Numbered from the stretch's first letter, positions 24,979-34,926 are shown. The stretch is 64,000 nt of DNA from Chryseobacterium indologenes (GCF_018362995.1 NZ_CP074372.1:1736001-1800000), one strand, 5' to 3'. Program-made: numbers and translations. The notes: generated by a model from the letters alone, not told the origin.

Positions 24979-25809
24979 TTATGATCCCTGCGCTGCGCTG
25001 GAAACTTCGTCCCACGCTTCCCAGAGATTGATTCTTTCTGCATATACAGACTTCACCAAAGGAAGGTTATGACTTCCCAGATGGAAACGCAACGGCGGAT
25101 TTTCAGCATCTACCATTTTGAAAAGCGCTTCTGGCGTCGCTCTAGGGTCTCCTTTCTCATAAGACTGAATGGTCTTTATAAACTCCGTCTTAAAGTCATT
25201 GTACACCTCCATGTTCTGGGAAAATTTCAGTGAGTCCTGACTTCCAAATTCTGTAGCATACGCTCCCGGTTCTATAATGGTCACTTTGATCCCGAATTGT
25301 TTGATCTCTTCCGCAAGACTCTCATGGATGGCTTCAAAAGCCCATTTGGAAGAACTGTAATACCCAATCACTGGCAATGTAACGTGTCCGAGATTGCTTG
25401 ATGTCCCCAGAATATGCCCGTATCCCTGTTCTCTCATAATCGGCAATACCGCCTGAATGACACTTACAGGACCCAGAATATTGGTTTCATATAAAGCTCG
25501 GATTTCATCTGCACCTGCCTCTTCAATAGTTCCTACCAGCGAATATCCTGCGTTGTTCAGTACGATATCCAGCTTCCCGAAATGCTGGTGGGCTGTATGT
25601 ACGGCTTCTTTTACCTGCTCAGGCTGGGTAACATCCAATGCTAAAGTAAGTACGTTATCACCGTATTTCTCTTTAAAATCGGCAATGCTTTCCAGTCTTC
25701 TTGCGGTGGCCACCACTTTGTCACCACGTTCCAACGCTGCCTCAGTCCAGATGCGTCCGAAACCTCTTGATGCTCCGGTTATAAACCAGATTCTATTTTG
25801 CTGTATCAT
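24979..25809 (-). CDS. Short-chain dehydrogenase/reductase (SDR)
   Basis: This 276-residue classical SDR has TGASRGFGR for the NAD(P) loop (11-19), LNNAG near 84-88, a serine in GTSSN, and the catalytic YSSSK (Y151, K155). An Arg at the end of the second strand (ATARR) suggests NADP preference. Substrate not predictable. TAATTTTG on the minus strand at 25836-25843 is a good -7 box 27 bases before the start. The regulator gene immediately downstream probably controls it. Confidence 0.85.
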   Translation of the reverse strand: MIQQNRIWFITGASRGFGRIWTEAALERGDKVVATARRLESIADFKEKYGDNVLTLALDVTQPEQVKEAVHTAHQHFGKLDIVLNNAGYSLVGTIEEAGADEIRALYETNILGPVSVIQAVLPIMREQGYGHILGTSSNLGHVTLPVIGYYSSSKWAFEAIHESLAEEIKQFGIKVTIIEPGAYATEFGSQDSLKFSQNMEVYNDFKTEFIKTIQSYEKGDPRATPEALFKMVDAENPPLRFHLGSHNLPLVKSVYAERINLWEAWDEVSSAAQGS

Positions 25810-26031
25810 AATTTTAAAATGTTTTTTTGATAAAGCAAAATTATAAAGCCTGTCTCCTGAAATTGTAGTCTAATCGCAGACCTTTGTAGGCGAATTGAGG
25901 ATCTTTAAGCTGAAGCAAAACTACAAGAGCTTTTAAACACTTAACTGAGCTTTGGAGGATAGAAACGCCATACGATGTAATATTCTTACTCATCCGGTTG
26001 TTTTATAAATGACTAACCACAAAGACTCATC

Positions 26032-27096
26032 ATGAACATTAAAATCACATTAGTACTTCTTTTTATTTCCAGTTATTTTTTTTCACAAACCATCAATCCG
26101 GAAAAATTAGATCAATACTTCAGTTATATTGAAAAGAATAATCTGGGAGTGGGCAGTTTATCGATTTTTAAAAACGGCAAAGAGGTTTATTCTAAAAATT
26201 TCGGACAAAAAAACATCCCGGAATTAACTTATCATAAGGATACTAAATATCAGGTAGGCTCTGTGACCAAAATGATTACAGCTGTTTTAATTTTCAAATT
26301 AATTGAAGAAAACAAACTGACTCTCAATACTCAACTTTCTGAGTTTTATCCGGAGATTCCCAACTCTGATAAAATTACCATTAAAAATCTGTTAGAGCAT
26401 ACCAGCGGGCTGGGAAGCTATGTGGTGAAAGATGGAGAAGTATGGGTTACCGGAAAAGTGAATGACAAAGAGATCATGGATCTGATCATCAAACAGGGGA
26501 AGAGTTTTGAGCCGGGTGAAAAGGTAGCCTATTCTAACTCTGCTTATTATCTTTTAAAGAAAATTCTCGAAACAAAATATGAAAAAACGTTTTACAGGAT
26601 CGTACAATCAGAAATTATAAAACCTCTCCGGTTAAAAAATTTAACGCCTTTCAAAGCCCATCAAAAAAATACATTTCTTCCTTATCGTTATGAAAACAAT
26701 TCCTGGAGCATGTTGAAAGATGAAATAGACTTTCTGAATGTAATTGGCGTGGGTGATATCTCCTCAACACCTTATGATCTGAATATTTTCATCAACAGTT
26801 TATTCCATAATGTCATTCTGAAAAAAGAAACACTGAAACTGATGGAGCCTGTACTGGGAAAAGAAAACTGGGGAAGAGGAATGGCAATCTGGGACTTTGA
26901 CGGCATTACATTTTACGGTCATGGCGGAGATACCTTAGGATCACACGCCATTCTCATCTATAATAAGGAGGCAGATCTCTCCATCGCTTATAATACCAAT
27001 GGAGAACGGATTAAGAAGGAGGACTTCATAAAAAATGTGGTTAATCTCCTTTATAACAAAGAAATTACGCTTCCTGAAATCAAAGACAAACAGTAA
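26032..27096 (+). CDS. Secreted serine hydrolase (class C beta-lactamase fold)
   Basis: This 354-residue protein has a signal peptide ending FFSQ (about 19). It has all three motifs of the family: S-V-T-K (S77, K80), Y-S-N (Y167-N169) and H-G-G in FYGHGGDTLGSH near residue 303. Periplasmic esterase, peptidase or beta-lactamase-like activity is expected; the specific substrate is unknown. It is a distant relative of the hydrolases at 17258 and 44080. Monocistronic, with a terminator about 100 bases downstream. Confidence 0.85.
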   Translation: MNIKITLVLLFISSYFFSQTINPEKLDQYFSYIEKNNLGVGSLSIFKNGKEVYSKNFGQKNIPELTYHKDTKYQVGSVTKMITAVLIFKLIEENKLTLNTQLSEFYPEIPNSDKITIKNLLEHTSGLGSYVVKDGEVWVTGKVNDKEIMDLIIKQGKSFEPGEKVAYSNSAYYLLKKILETKYEKTFYRIVQSEIIKPLRLKNLTPFKAHQKNTFLPYRYENNSWSMLKDEIDFLNVIGVGDISSTPYDLNIFINSLFHNVILKKETLKLMEPVLGKENWGRGMAIWDFDGITFYGHGGDTLGSHAILIYNKEADLSIAYNTNGERIKKEDFIKNVVNLLYNKEITLPEIKDKQ

Positions 27097-27195
27097 GATC
27101 TACATAATAGTTTGAATGCCATGAAATAACAATTACCCATTAAAAAATACATGGACATCTGTTTTATAAATATACTGAACAGGTAGCAAAAAGCT

Positions 27196-27227
27196 AAAAG
27201 TATCATTGAACTCAATGGTACTTTTTT
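27196..27227 (+). terminator. Intrinsic terminator
   Basis: AAAAGTATCATTGA pairs with TCAATGGTACTTTT around a short loop, with one wobble, followed by T residues. It ends the 26032 serine hydrolase transcript and may also serve the convergent MaoC gene. Confidence 0.75.
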
Positions 27228-27273
27228 ATTTATAAAACACTAAATATTAACAACTTTCCCACTCACAAGAAAA

Positions 27274-27735
27274 TCAATCTTTAAAATGATAAAGGAAAAC
27301 CACATCGCCCGTATAAGCAGGTTTTATATGATCTTTAATGAGCAGTTTGGCTTCAACTACTGCTTTTACAGTTCCCCTGAGATTGATTACTGATTTTACC
27401 ATTGCCTGCAGCTTTACCTCACTATTTACCGGAACAGCATCTCCGAATTTAAGGTTCTCAATTCCGTAATTGATTTCCATTTTTACATTTCGAACATCTG
27501 CAATCTGTTTCCAGAGATAAGGAATCAATGATAATGTCAAATAACCATGAGCAATGGTTGATTTAAAAGGACCGTCTTTTTCTGCCCTTTCTTTATCTGT
27601 ATGAATCCATTGATTGTCTAAAGTAGCATCTGCAAATCTGTTGATCTGATCCTGATCTATTGTATGCCAGGCAGAAATGCCTATCATCTGTCCTTCAAGA
27701 GACCTATACTCATTAAAATTATTAATAATAATCAT
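27274..27735 (-). CDS. MaoC-family (R)-specific enoyl-hydratase-like protein
   Basis: This 153-residue single hot-dog protein fits stand-alone MaoC dehydratases in length. The hydratase motif is LDNQWIHTDKERA with D40, N41 and H45 in catalytic spacing, followed by FKSTIAHGYLTLSL. The family hydrates short or medium (R)-enoyl-CoA, for instance in fatty acid or storage polyester metabolism. No metabolic partner genes are adjacent, so its pathway is open. Confidence 0.85.
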   Translation of the reverse strand: MIIINNFNEYRSLEGQMIGISAWHTIDQDQINRFADATLDNQWIHTDKERAEKDGPFKSTIAHGYLTLSLIPYLWKQIADVRNVKMEINYGIENLKFGDAVPVNSEVKLQAMVKSVINLRGTVKAVVEAKLLIKDHIKPAYTGDVVFLYHFKD

Positions 27736-28081
27736 ATTATTTTCTGAACCTTTTGAGGGATTAAAATATGTACAGCTGTCATCAACTTTACAATAACTTT
27801 ATACCAAGTCTGTATATTTTTTATATTTTTCAGACATTCAATAGCAGTCTATCAATATCTGATCCAATTACCATTCTTATACTTTCAAATCCCGAAAACC
27901 TCTCACATAAAGTAAGAGGCTAACGAAAATAAAAAGTAACTTAAATTACGTCCAAGTTTTTTCAAACAATAGATCCAGATACTATGTTCTATGGATTTTG
28001 AATCCATAAAAAAATATAAAAAATATGAGACTTAATATGGGAAGGAATATTATTGTAATATTCCTGCAAACAAGACTTTAA
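27736..28081. other. Gap between MaoC and cold-shock genes
   Basis: No gene is seen in 346 bases. GGAATATT and AATATTCC at 28044-28064 form a hairpin with a 5-base loop 18 bases after the cold-shock stop on the minus strand. No T run follows on that strand, so it may be a 3' stabiliser rather than an efficient terminator. Confidence 0.4.
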
Positions 28082-28276
28082 TTATGCCAACTTTACGTTA
28101 ACAGCATTTAAGCCTTTATCACTTTTTTGTACATCAAAAACTACTTTATCATTTTCCTGGATCGCTCTTGTAGTTAATCCTGAAGAATGTACAAATATAT
28201 CTTTACTTCCATCTACTGGAGTAATAAAACCGAAGCCTTTTGCTTCATTGAAAAATTTTACGGTGCCTTCTTGCAT
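28082..28276 (-). CDS. Cold-shock protein (CspA family)
   Basis: This 64-residue single cold-shock domain carries both RNA-binding motifs: KGFGFI (RNP1, about 13-18) and DIFVHSS (RNP2, about 26-32). It melts RNA structure and acts as an RNA chaperone. The 128-base region upstream is long enough for a structured cold-shock leader, and a damaged DEAD-box helicase gene lies next upstream on the same strand, the usual partner in flavobacterial cold-shock loci. Confidence 0.9.
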   Translation of the reverse strand: MQEGTVKFFNEAKGFGFITPVDGSKDIFVHSSGLTTRAIQENDKVVFDVQKSDKGLNAVNVKLA

Positions 28277-28404
28277 TGTAATTATTATTAAAAATTGTGT
28301 ATTATAGTCTGTAAACGTTACAGCTTCTATTAAAAAAATAGCAGTTCTTTCTATGCCGGTTCATCCGATCCTGTGAACACAGGTTTCAGAAATATCCGGA
28401 AATT

Positions 28405-29190
28405 CTACCGCTGCCTGACCAGTTTATTGACTACGTGTTTAGTACGTGCAAAAACCAGTGATTTTATATTTTTTTTCTGCAGTGTATCTGTCTGCAAATC
28501 TTCTTTCTTTTCTTTTTCTACAAAACAAATAGACTGCTCGGCCTTCTTTGTTGTTGAAGAAACCGGGCTGACAATAATCTCCACAGGATTGTTCAGAATT
28601 GTTCCGGCAAAATGCTTTACGCTTCCGGGCATTGCTGTAGAAAAAAACAGGTTTTGTCTTTTCTGGGGAAGCAGTTTTAAAACTTTTTTCACTTCATTCA
28701 TAAATCCCATATCAAGCATCCTATCTGCTTTATCTAAGACAAATATTTCAATTTTGGAAAGGTCAATATGTCTCTGATTCTCTAAAGCAAGCAGTCTTCC
28801 CGGTGTTGCCACAAGAATATCTACTCTTTTTCTGAGTGCTGCAAGCTGGCTTCCAATGGGAATACCTTCATAAACGGAAAATTGAGACAATGGTAAGTAT
28901 TTACTGTAAGTTCCAATATTTTCTTCTAGCTGCATAGCCAACTCCCGTGTTGGTGTAAGTATTAAAATTCGTATTTCTTTATGTTCCTGGGTATGTCTTT
29001 TCAGCAGCTGCAAAATAGGCATAACAAATGCGGCTGTTTTTCCTGTACCTGTTTGTGCACATCCTACAACATCTCTTCCTGCTAAAATAGACGGAACTGC
29101 TTTGCACTGTATTTCAGTAGGCCTGGAATATCCGGCTTCTGTCACTGCACGGATAATTGGGTTGATTAGATTTAAATTTTTAAAATTCAT
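28405..29190 (-). pseudogene. DEAD-box RNA helicase, truncated and catalytically degenerate
   Basis: The first RecA-like domain is nearly complete: Q motif (PTEIQ), Walker A AQTGTGKT (45-52), PTRELA and TPGRL are intact. But motif II reads D-K-A-D (153-156) instead of DEAD, motif III reads S-T-A (184-186) instead of SAT, and the usual G-G before motif Ib is E-G. The frame stops at residue 261 inside domain 2, just after the SLVFARTKH block, so motifs V and VI are absent. Reading on past the stop for 17 codons gives nothing helicase-like. It is either a decayed gene or an inactive RNA-binding remnant. Full-length relatives are about 370-450 residues. Confidence 0.8.
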
Positions 29191-29633
29191 TATAAATTCC
29201 GGCCTTCCGGTATTTTGTAAACAAATCTGTTGATCAGAATTTGAATTGGTGTATGGTAAGGATAAACAATAAAGAATATTTTTCTCTGGCTCATCTTTTT
29301 CCTGTTTTGGCTACAATAATATCCTTAACATATTAGGGATTATCCAGCCATGACGTATCGCTCCTCTACAATAGAACTTTATAATCTCTGATCCCTGCCG
29401 GGGAATGAAGACTATAAATTGGTAGCTGAAAAAGCAAAACTGAAAGAAAAAAATGAGATTTTAGACTATTACAGAATAGCAAAGGCAGTGACCTGTTTTA
29501 TAAATGTTCTGCAAACTTACAATAAAAAAAATAAACACAATCCTATTTAATTGATTGATTATCAAAAAATTATTCTTACCTTCTAGCAATTAATAAATTG
29601 TTTGCTGACGCGGATAATTTTAAACTCCGAATC
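29191..29633 (+). other. Gap upstream of the glycosyltransferase gene
   Basis: No supported gene. A reading frame without a start codon at about 29398-29550 is followed to its stop and is charged (KAKLKEKNEIL), possibly a decayed coiled-coil or transposase-helper piece, but it is too short to assign. A weak promoter-like arrangement (TTG at 29555, TACCTTCT near 29577) lies before the glycosyltransferase start. Confidence 0.35.
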
Positions 29634-30581
29634 ATGCAGACTTCTGATCCTATAACAAAACCTTATCCCAAAGCACTAGAATCACATACAGGCTCACATG
29701 TAAGGATTGCTTATTTTATTATGGTACATCATAAATCTGAAGTATTTAAGGATATGTTTAAGAAGATTTATACAAGGGATCAGTTTTATCTTATTCATAT
29801 TGACAGAAAGGCCAAACCCGATTTCATTGAAGAAATACAGCTATATGCAGTTCAATTTCCCAATGTCTATATTCTGGACAGCATGAATATTGTTTCAGGA
29901 GGTTTCAATATGGTTCAGGCTGAGTTGAATGCTATGGAATTTCTCTTAAATGTAAGCCAAGAATGGGATTATTTTATTAATCTGAGCGGAGAGGACTATC
30001 CCCTGAAATCACAAAACATTATCAGACAATTCCTTTCCGCCCATAAAGACAGAAATTACCTTTTTTATTACGACCAAAAATTTTACAGACCGGATACCCT
30101 GAAAAGAATACAAAATTATTTTACAGAACTGACCCATGTGATCTCCTCTTTTATCCGCAAAAGAGCATTCATGAATGATGTGATCCCTTTTATCGGCGGA
30201 AAATGGTTTATTTTCACAAGAGAAACCTGTGCATTTTTAACCAATAATACCAGCATAATGGATTTTGAAGATTATTATCTTCATACTTTTTTACCGGCAG
30301 AGTCCTTCTTTCAGACTGTTCTTATGAATACTTCATTTAGTGATATCATCATCAATGATGATAAAAGAGCGGTACTTGAGAAATCAATTTTTCAAAATAC
30401 ACAGGATACATCCAATTATATTGAATCCTTAAAATCCGGAAATCAACTTTTTATCAGAAAGGTAAACGGAAAAACTGATGAAAATATCAGAAAATATATT
30501 GAAGAAAGCTTTCATCTTCCCTTACCTTATGTAGATGAAATTGAAAGAGAATTAAAAAGGGATAACCGCCAGAACAACTGA
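29634..30581 (+). CDS. GT14 glycosyltransferase (core-2/I-branching type)
   Basis: I start at ATG 29634 (315 residues); a TTG 12 codons earlier is possible but less likely. The GT14 signature is seen in IAYFIMVHH, FYLIHIDRKA, SGGFNMVQAEL and INLSGEDYPLKS (about 116-126), followed by a mid-protein GGKWFIFTRE block. Bacterial members transfer N-acetylglucosamine or xylose-like sugars onto surface glycans. No signal peptide; cytoplasmic or membrane-associated. No other sugar-polymer genes adjoin it, so the acceptor is unknown. Confidence 0.8.
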   Translation: MQTSDPITKPYPKALESHTGSHVRIAYFIMVHHKSEVFKDMFKKIYTRDQFYLIHIDRKAKPDFIEEIQLYAVQFPNVYILDSMNIVSGGFNMVQAELNAMEFLLNVSQEWDYFINLSGEDYPLKSQNIIRQFLSAHKDRNYLFYYDQKFYRPDTLKRIQNYFTELTHVISSFIRKRAFMNDVIPFIGGKWFIFTRETCAFLTNNTSIMDFEDYYLHTFLPAESFFQTVLMNTSFSDIIINDDKRAVLEKSIFQNTQDTSNYIESLKSGNQLFIRKVNGKTDENIRKYIEESFHLPLPYVDEIERELKRDNRQNN

Positions 30582-30659
30582 TTCTTCCCCTTACCGCTAT
30601 TCAGTCAAATCATTATATTTGAAAAAAGATCTCAAACCCGTTTTCTTTGAATTTAACAT

Positions 30660-31871
30660 ATGGAAAAGAAGTTGACACCGGAGCATTTAAAGCTTGCAAC
30701 ATTATATAGTCAGGGATTAACACAAAATACACCGTTCGGAACCGGAAAAGATGCGGTTCTTCATGCTTTGGAACATCTCGGATATATACAGATTGATACC
30801 TTGTCTATGGTGGAACGTGCCCATCATCATACGCTATGGACCAGAATCCCGGACTTTAAAGCAGATTATCTTGAAGATCTTGTGGAGGAACGCAAGGTAT
30901 TTGAATATTGGTTTCACGCTGCATCCTATCTTCCGATGAAAGATTTCCGGTATGTATTACCTCAAATGCTGACGATCAAACGGGGAGAATCCCGCTATTA
31001 TAATGCAGATCCAAAGGTGATGGAATATGTCACAGACACCATTCGCAACGAAGGTCCTAAACGGGCAAGAGATTTTGAAAATGAAAGCCATAAAGCCGGA
31101 ACCTGGTGGAACTGGAAACCTGCCAAACTCGCTCTTGAAAGACTTTTCATGCAGGGAGACCTGATGATCAGCGGACGTTCTGGTATGCAGAAAACATATG
31201 ATCTAGCCGAAAGAGTTCTCCCCGCATCCATTAATACTACAGAACCTACTCCACTGGAGCTGGCGGAATATCTGGTAACAACCAATCTGCGTGCTTATGG
31301 ATTTACGACAGTGAAGCAGATTACCCATCTTCGGAATGGAAATGACCTGAAGAAGAATGTCAGTAAAGTATTACAAACTATGCTGGAAGAAGATAGGATC
31401 TCGAAAATCAAGGTGGATGGAGGAAATCCTGTTTTTGTTAAGAATGATCTGCTGGAAAAAAGCTTTGATATAGCTGCTTCCAATGTATGGCTGCTGTCAC
31501 CGTTTGATAATTCTATTATTCACCGTGACCGGATCAAGCAGATTTTTGATTTTGATTTCCGGTTGGAATGCTATACCCCGAAAGAAAAAAGACAGTATGG
31601 TTATTTCTGTCTGCCGATCCTGTTTGGAGATCAGTTTATCGGAAGAGTGGATTGTAAAGCGCACAGAAAGGAAAAAAAGTTTGAGCTTATCCATTTGCAT
31701 ATTGAAAACCATACTATAGCTCCTGAAGTCTGGCTGACACCTTTTGTAGAAACCGTAAAACGTTTTGCGGTCTTCAATGGCTGTGAATCGCTGGTGCTAA
31801 CCAAAGTAAGTCCGTCAAAATTGGGTGCTATGGTCAAAAAGGAATTATCCAGATCAAAGTTAAAAAAGTAA
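30660..31871 (+). CDS. YcaQ-like winged-helix DNA glycosylase (crosslink repair)
   Basis: This 403-residue HTH_42 protein has the hallmark Q-x-D catalytic motif in YIQIDTLSMVERAHHHTLW (Q44, D46), then FEYWFHAASYLP, and late LLSPFDNSIIHRDR, all characteristic of YcaQ/AlkX-type glycosylases that unhook interstrand crosslinks and remove bulky alkylated bases. It is full length. TATATTTG at 30614-30621 is a suitable -7 box 39 bases before the start. Transcribed alone. Confidence 0.85.
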   Translation: MEKKLTPEHLKLATLYSQGLTQNTPFGTGKDAVLHALEHLGYIQIDTLSMVERAHHHTLWTRIPDFKADYLEDLVEERKVFEYWFHAASYLPMKDFRYVLPQMLTIKRGESRYYNADPKVMEYVTDTIRNEGPKRARDFENESHKAGTWWNWKPAKLALERLFMQGDLMISGRSGMQKTYDLAERVLPASINTTEPTPLELAEYLVTTNLRAYGFTTVKQITHLRNGNDLKKNVSKVLQTMLEEDRISKIKVDGGNPVFVKNDLLEKSFDIAASNVWLLSPFDNSIIHRDRIKQIFDFDFRLECYTPKEKRQYGYFCLPILFGDQFIGRVDCKAHRKEKKFELIHLHIENHTIAPEVWLTPFVETVKRFAVFNGCESLVLTKVSPSKLGAMVKKELSRSKLKK

Positions 31872-31894
31872 CTTTTAATGATCAATTAAAAGAC

Positions 31895-31930
31895 AAATCG
31901 CATTATTAAGTCAATAATGCGATTTTATTT
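31895..31930. terminator. Bidirectional intrinsic terminator
   Basis: AAATCGCATTATT and AATAATGCGATTT form a perfect stem with a short loop; T-rich on one side and A-rich on the other. It lies between two convergent genes (30660 and 31952) and can end both. Confidence 0.85.
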
Positions 31931-31951
31931 TTTCAGGAAAGCCTACCTCGG

Positions 31952-33460
31952 TTAGTTTAATTTCTGATTTGTTTTTTGGACAAAATCATTCCATTGCTGA
32001 GTCAGATAAGCTACTGATTTCTTTTTCTCACTTTCATTCAGAGAAGAATAATTAATGGAATTAAAAACCAGCTTTTTCAACGCTTTTACATCCAGTTCCC
32101 AATATACCAGTGCTACCCAGAAATCGTAGCTAAGCCCTGTATATCCGTATACGGAAGGATCATCACTGCTGATGGAACACTGTATTCCGTTGCTTAATAA
32201 TACTCTGGCCGGGTGATTTCTCAGGTCACTTACATATCCCAAAACCTGATTACTGATGGGACTTACTTCAACCAGTTTATTCTGTTTTCTGATCTGCTCC
32301 ATTGTTTTTGGAAAATAAATAAGATTCAGTCCATGCCCAATTCTTTTGTTGTTTAATAAAGCCACATCCAGAACATTTTTATTGAGAGCGGAATTACTTT
32401 CTCCGGCGTGCAGGAAAAGAGGCATTTCTACGCCGTACTTTTTGTTAAGCTCATTCAGCTTTGCCCAGCTTTTTTCAAAAAAATTGATATTATGTCCTGC
32501 AGCTTCATCTGCTACAAGGTCAAAACCTGAGATCATATCCGGAAATTCTTTCTTCATCTGAAAAGCTGTTTCCAGCTGCTTTCCGATACTTTCATTATCC
32601 AGGAATTTAAAGCTTGAATAAATCAGCTTCAGGGTAAACTGCGGATTTGTCTTATGTATTTCTTTAAGGATATCCTGCAGATCTGTGATGGAAGTATTCA
32701 AAGGGTATTTCCCGTGCTTGAAATCATAAAGCTCATCAAAAATATATCTGATTTCTACATGCTGTACCTGATCTTTGATCAAATCCTGAAAGCCTTTCAA
32801 ATAATATTCTTTAAAGAAAGGACGATAAGGAAGCAGCAGATTGATACGTTTGAAACGTTTTTCAAATTCAATCCAATAATCTGTGTAAGAACATAAATTA
32901 TTGCGTTTCAGCGTAAGAAGATCCTGCAGTTCTTTTTCAAAACCCGGGTTTGAGCTTAGTTTTTTATCAAGGCTGACAAATCCGTTGGGCACTTTTCCTT
33001 TCTCAAAAAAAGCCAGCTGTCCGAAAATGAACTGATCATTGTCTTTCTGATCGTACACATAGCATTCCTGGTATTTTCTGGCAGCTGAAATGATCCATTC
33101 CACCTCTGTGATCCCACCGCTGTGGGTGTGCAGCAAACCACCTTTCGGCATGGTCTGCAGCATTTCATACAGCTTACTGCCTTCTATTAATGGTCTTACT
33201 TCATAGAAAGAGCTGTTGTATAAAGATATTTTTTTGGATTCTGTATCACTCAGAAACTGCTTACGGGCTTGGAAGATCTTTTTATCCAAAGCAGTTTCAG
33301 CATCAGACAGTTTTATATCAGCATCAAATGCCATTTCCTGATTTTCCTTCTCTAAGGATTTCCAGTTCTGCTGGTAAGGAGATATTTCGGTCCCTTTATT
33401 TTGTCCCCAAAAGAAAGGTGCTCCCAAAAGTGCTATATATGTAAGGTATTTTTTCATCAT
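31952..33460 (-). CDS. Secreted adenosine deaminase (ADGF/ADA2-like)
   Basis: This 502-residue protein has a signal peptide (about 1-19, ending FFWGQ) and an extended N-terminal region before the catalytic barrel, as in growth-factor-type adenosine deaminases. Metal and active-site motifs are present: H-T-H (111-113), LFLHAGES, RIGHGLNL and SISSDDPSVYG. It should convert adenosine to inosine outside the cytoplasm, a role in nucleoside scavenging or in lowering host adenosine. It stands alone on the minus strand. Confidence 0.85.
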   Translation of the reverse strand: MMKKYLTYIALLGAPFFWGQNKGTEISPYQQNWKSLEKENQEMAFDADIKLSDAETALDKKIFQARKQFLSDTESKKISLYNSSFYEVRPLIEGSKLYEMLQTMPKGGLLHTHSGGITEVEWIISAARKYQECYVYDQKDNDQFIFGQLAFFEKGKVPNGFVSLDKKLSSNPGFEKELQDLLTLKRNNLCSYTDYWIEFEKRFKRINLLLPYRPFFKEYYLKGFQDLIKDQVQHVEIRYIFDELYDFKHGKYPLNTSITDLQDILKEIHKTNPQFTLKLIYSSFKFLDNESIGKQLETAFQMKKEFPDMISGFDLVADEAAGHNINFFEKSWAKLNELNKKYGVEMPLFLHAGESNSALNKNVLDVALLNNKRIGHGLNLIYFPKTMEQIRKQNKLVEVSPISNQVLGYVSDLRNHPARVLLSNGIQCSISSDDPSVYGYTGLSYDFWVALVYWELDVKALKKLVFNSINYSSLNESEKKKSVAYLTQQWNDFVQKTNQKLN

Positions 33461-33792
33461 AATGTTGGCGTGGTTTTTTACAATCGTTATGCTTTACCGC
33501 TTCGGATAAAGAATTGTGCAGGTAAATAATTATCAAAAATATAATTAATTTTCCTGTAAAAGAACACCAATTCCATTAAGAATGATGAGAAATATCAATT
33601 TTTTAAATTTCAGAAGGAGTTTTCCAAAGTCTATTGCAAATGCAATTCATTGAGTTACAAAAACAATCTCATGAAAAAGGCTGCCTTCTTTGTGAAACAG
33701 CCTTATTTTATTATTTTTCTTATTAAAATTATAACAGGTATCTATTTTTAGATGTTTTGACCATCAGAACCGGATTATTGTGAAGTACCACA
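33461..33792 (-). terminator. Gap holding a minus-strand terminator at 33674-33705
   Basis: Of 332 gene-free bases, the only structure seen is AAGGCTG...CAGCCTT (minus strand, 33674-33705) followed by TTTTT. On the minus strand it lies downstream of the SRPBCC gene at 33793, so it ends that transcript. The remaining bases upstream of the adenosine deaminase start look unstructured. Confidence 0.6.
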
Positions 33793-34737
33793 TTAATTTA
33801 TTTTATCAAATTCCGGATATGGGAAGCCCTTTCCTGTTTCACAAAGAGATTTCAGGCTTCTGAAAAATAAAGCCCAGTCAAAGCTGCAGGATGCAAATTC
33901 TGAATTGTACGATTTCCAGCCATCATGGTGGAATAATAAAATACATCCTTTCTTATGCGGTTCCAGCTCAAAAGTAAGTATAGTACCTACCCAGTCCTCA
34001 AACCCCTTGATACAGCGCCATTTCACCAGGCTATAAGGTTTCAGATCGACAACTTCCATATTCTTAAAATAATCAGGACCAAACCCAAATCTCAGGATAC
34101 TGCCTATCTCTGCTTTTGCCTCTGTATCCGGGGTCCACCATCCGGCTAATCCTTCCCGGGTAGTAATGGCTTCATATACTTTTTCCACTGGGACAGTAAT
34201 GAGCAATCTGTGATAAATGCTTTTTGTATCTGTGTTTTCTTTCTGATGATCTGCTGGTGTAAAATCTTCTTTGGGAGTTGCCTTACCCTGCCCTGTGGCG
34301 ATAAGAGATTTCAGGCTGTCCTGAATATAATGGGTCCAGGCGTCATGGCAGACTTCGTAACATTCACCTTCAGGAACCAACCCCTGATGAGTAAATGTCA
34401 GTTCTGTTTTTCCATCTTTTTTATGGATGTCAAATATGATATGAGTGTTTACCCATTCTGTTTTATCTTCAATGAAATTAAAATCATTATCCAGAACATG
34501 CCATACCACTCTGGTATTGGGCTGCATTTCTGTAATTTTTATTCTGCACCGGTGGACATCACGATAATGATAGGCAAATTCGCTGTTCAGCACAGAGGTA
34601 GATCCTTCAATATTTTCAGACCACCAGCCCCGGACATTATTAACGGCATCAAATACCTGCTGTGGCGAGGCATCAACGGTAATACTTGTTGTAAAATCCT
34701 GTGATTTCATACTATTATTTTGTTTTTTAGTGTTCAT
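33793..34737 (-). CDS. Tandem SRPBCC (AHSA1-like) protein
   Basis: This 314-residue protein carries two START/SRPBCC domains of the AHSA1 type: about 14-160 (ASPQQVFDAVNNVRGWWSE ... LTFTHQG) and about 170-312 (VPVEKVYEAITTREGLAGWW ... LLFHHDGWK). Start may instead be M10 (34710). Such proteins bind hydrophobic ligands; many pair with ArsR- or AraC-type regulators. It is divergent from a GlxA-type AraC regulator 189 bases away, which likely controls it. Confidence 0.85.
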   Translation of the reverse strand: MNTKKQNNSMKSQDFTTSITVDASPQQVFDAVNNVRGWWSENIEGSTSVLNSEFAYHYRDVHRCRIKITEMQPNTRVVWHVLDNDFNFIEDKTEWVNTHIIFDIHKKDGKTELTFTHQGLVPEGECYEVCHDAWTHYIQDSLKSLIATGQGKATPKEDFTPADHQKENTDTKSIYHRLLITVPVEKVYEAITTREGLAGWWTPDTEAKAEIGSILRFGFGPDYFKNMEVVDLKPYSLVKWRCIKGFEDWVGTILTFELEPHKKGCILLFHHDGWKSYNSEFASCSFDWALFFRSLKSLCETGKGFPYPEFDKIN

Positions 34738-34839
34738 TATTTTTCAACAATCCTTTCGGATTGTATTATCTTATTTACTTATTCAAAGGTAAGAACATAG
34801 AAAGACCTGTAAGGGGTGTAAAATAGACATTATAAGAGG

Positions 34840-34870
34840 TTGATCCGGACATCTTATTTTGTTATATTTG
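34840..34870 (+). promoter_or_regulatory. Bacteroidota promoter for the GlxA-type regulator
   Basis: TTG at 34840-34842, a 20-base spacer and TATATTTG at 34863-34870 match the -33/-7 consensus closely. The start codon is 57 bases downstream. Confidence 0.7.
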
Positions 34871-34926
34871 TATGACACAGATGAGGTTACAGCCGGCACA
34901 ATTTATTCACCTTTAAATTTTGCGAT

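Noticed and set aside
28044..28064. Terminator of the cold-shock gene
   Set aside because: The hairpin is real but no T run follows on the minus strand, so I list it only as a possible 3' stabiliser.
29398..29550. Possible transposase-helper remnant
   Set aside because: The frame lacks a start codon and is about 50 codons; the charged coiled-coil look alone is not enough to call a mobile element.
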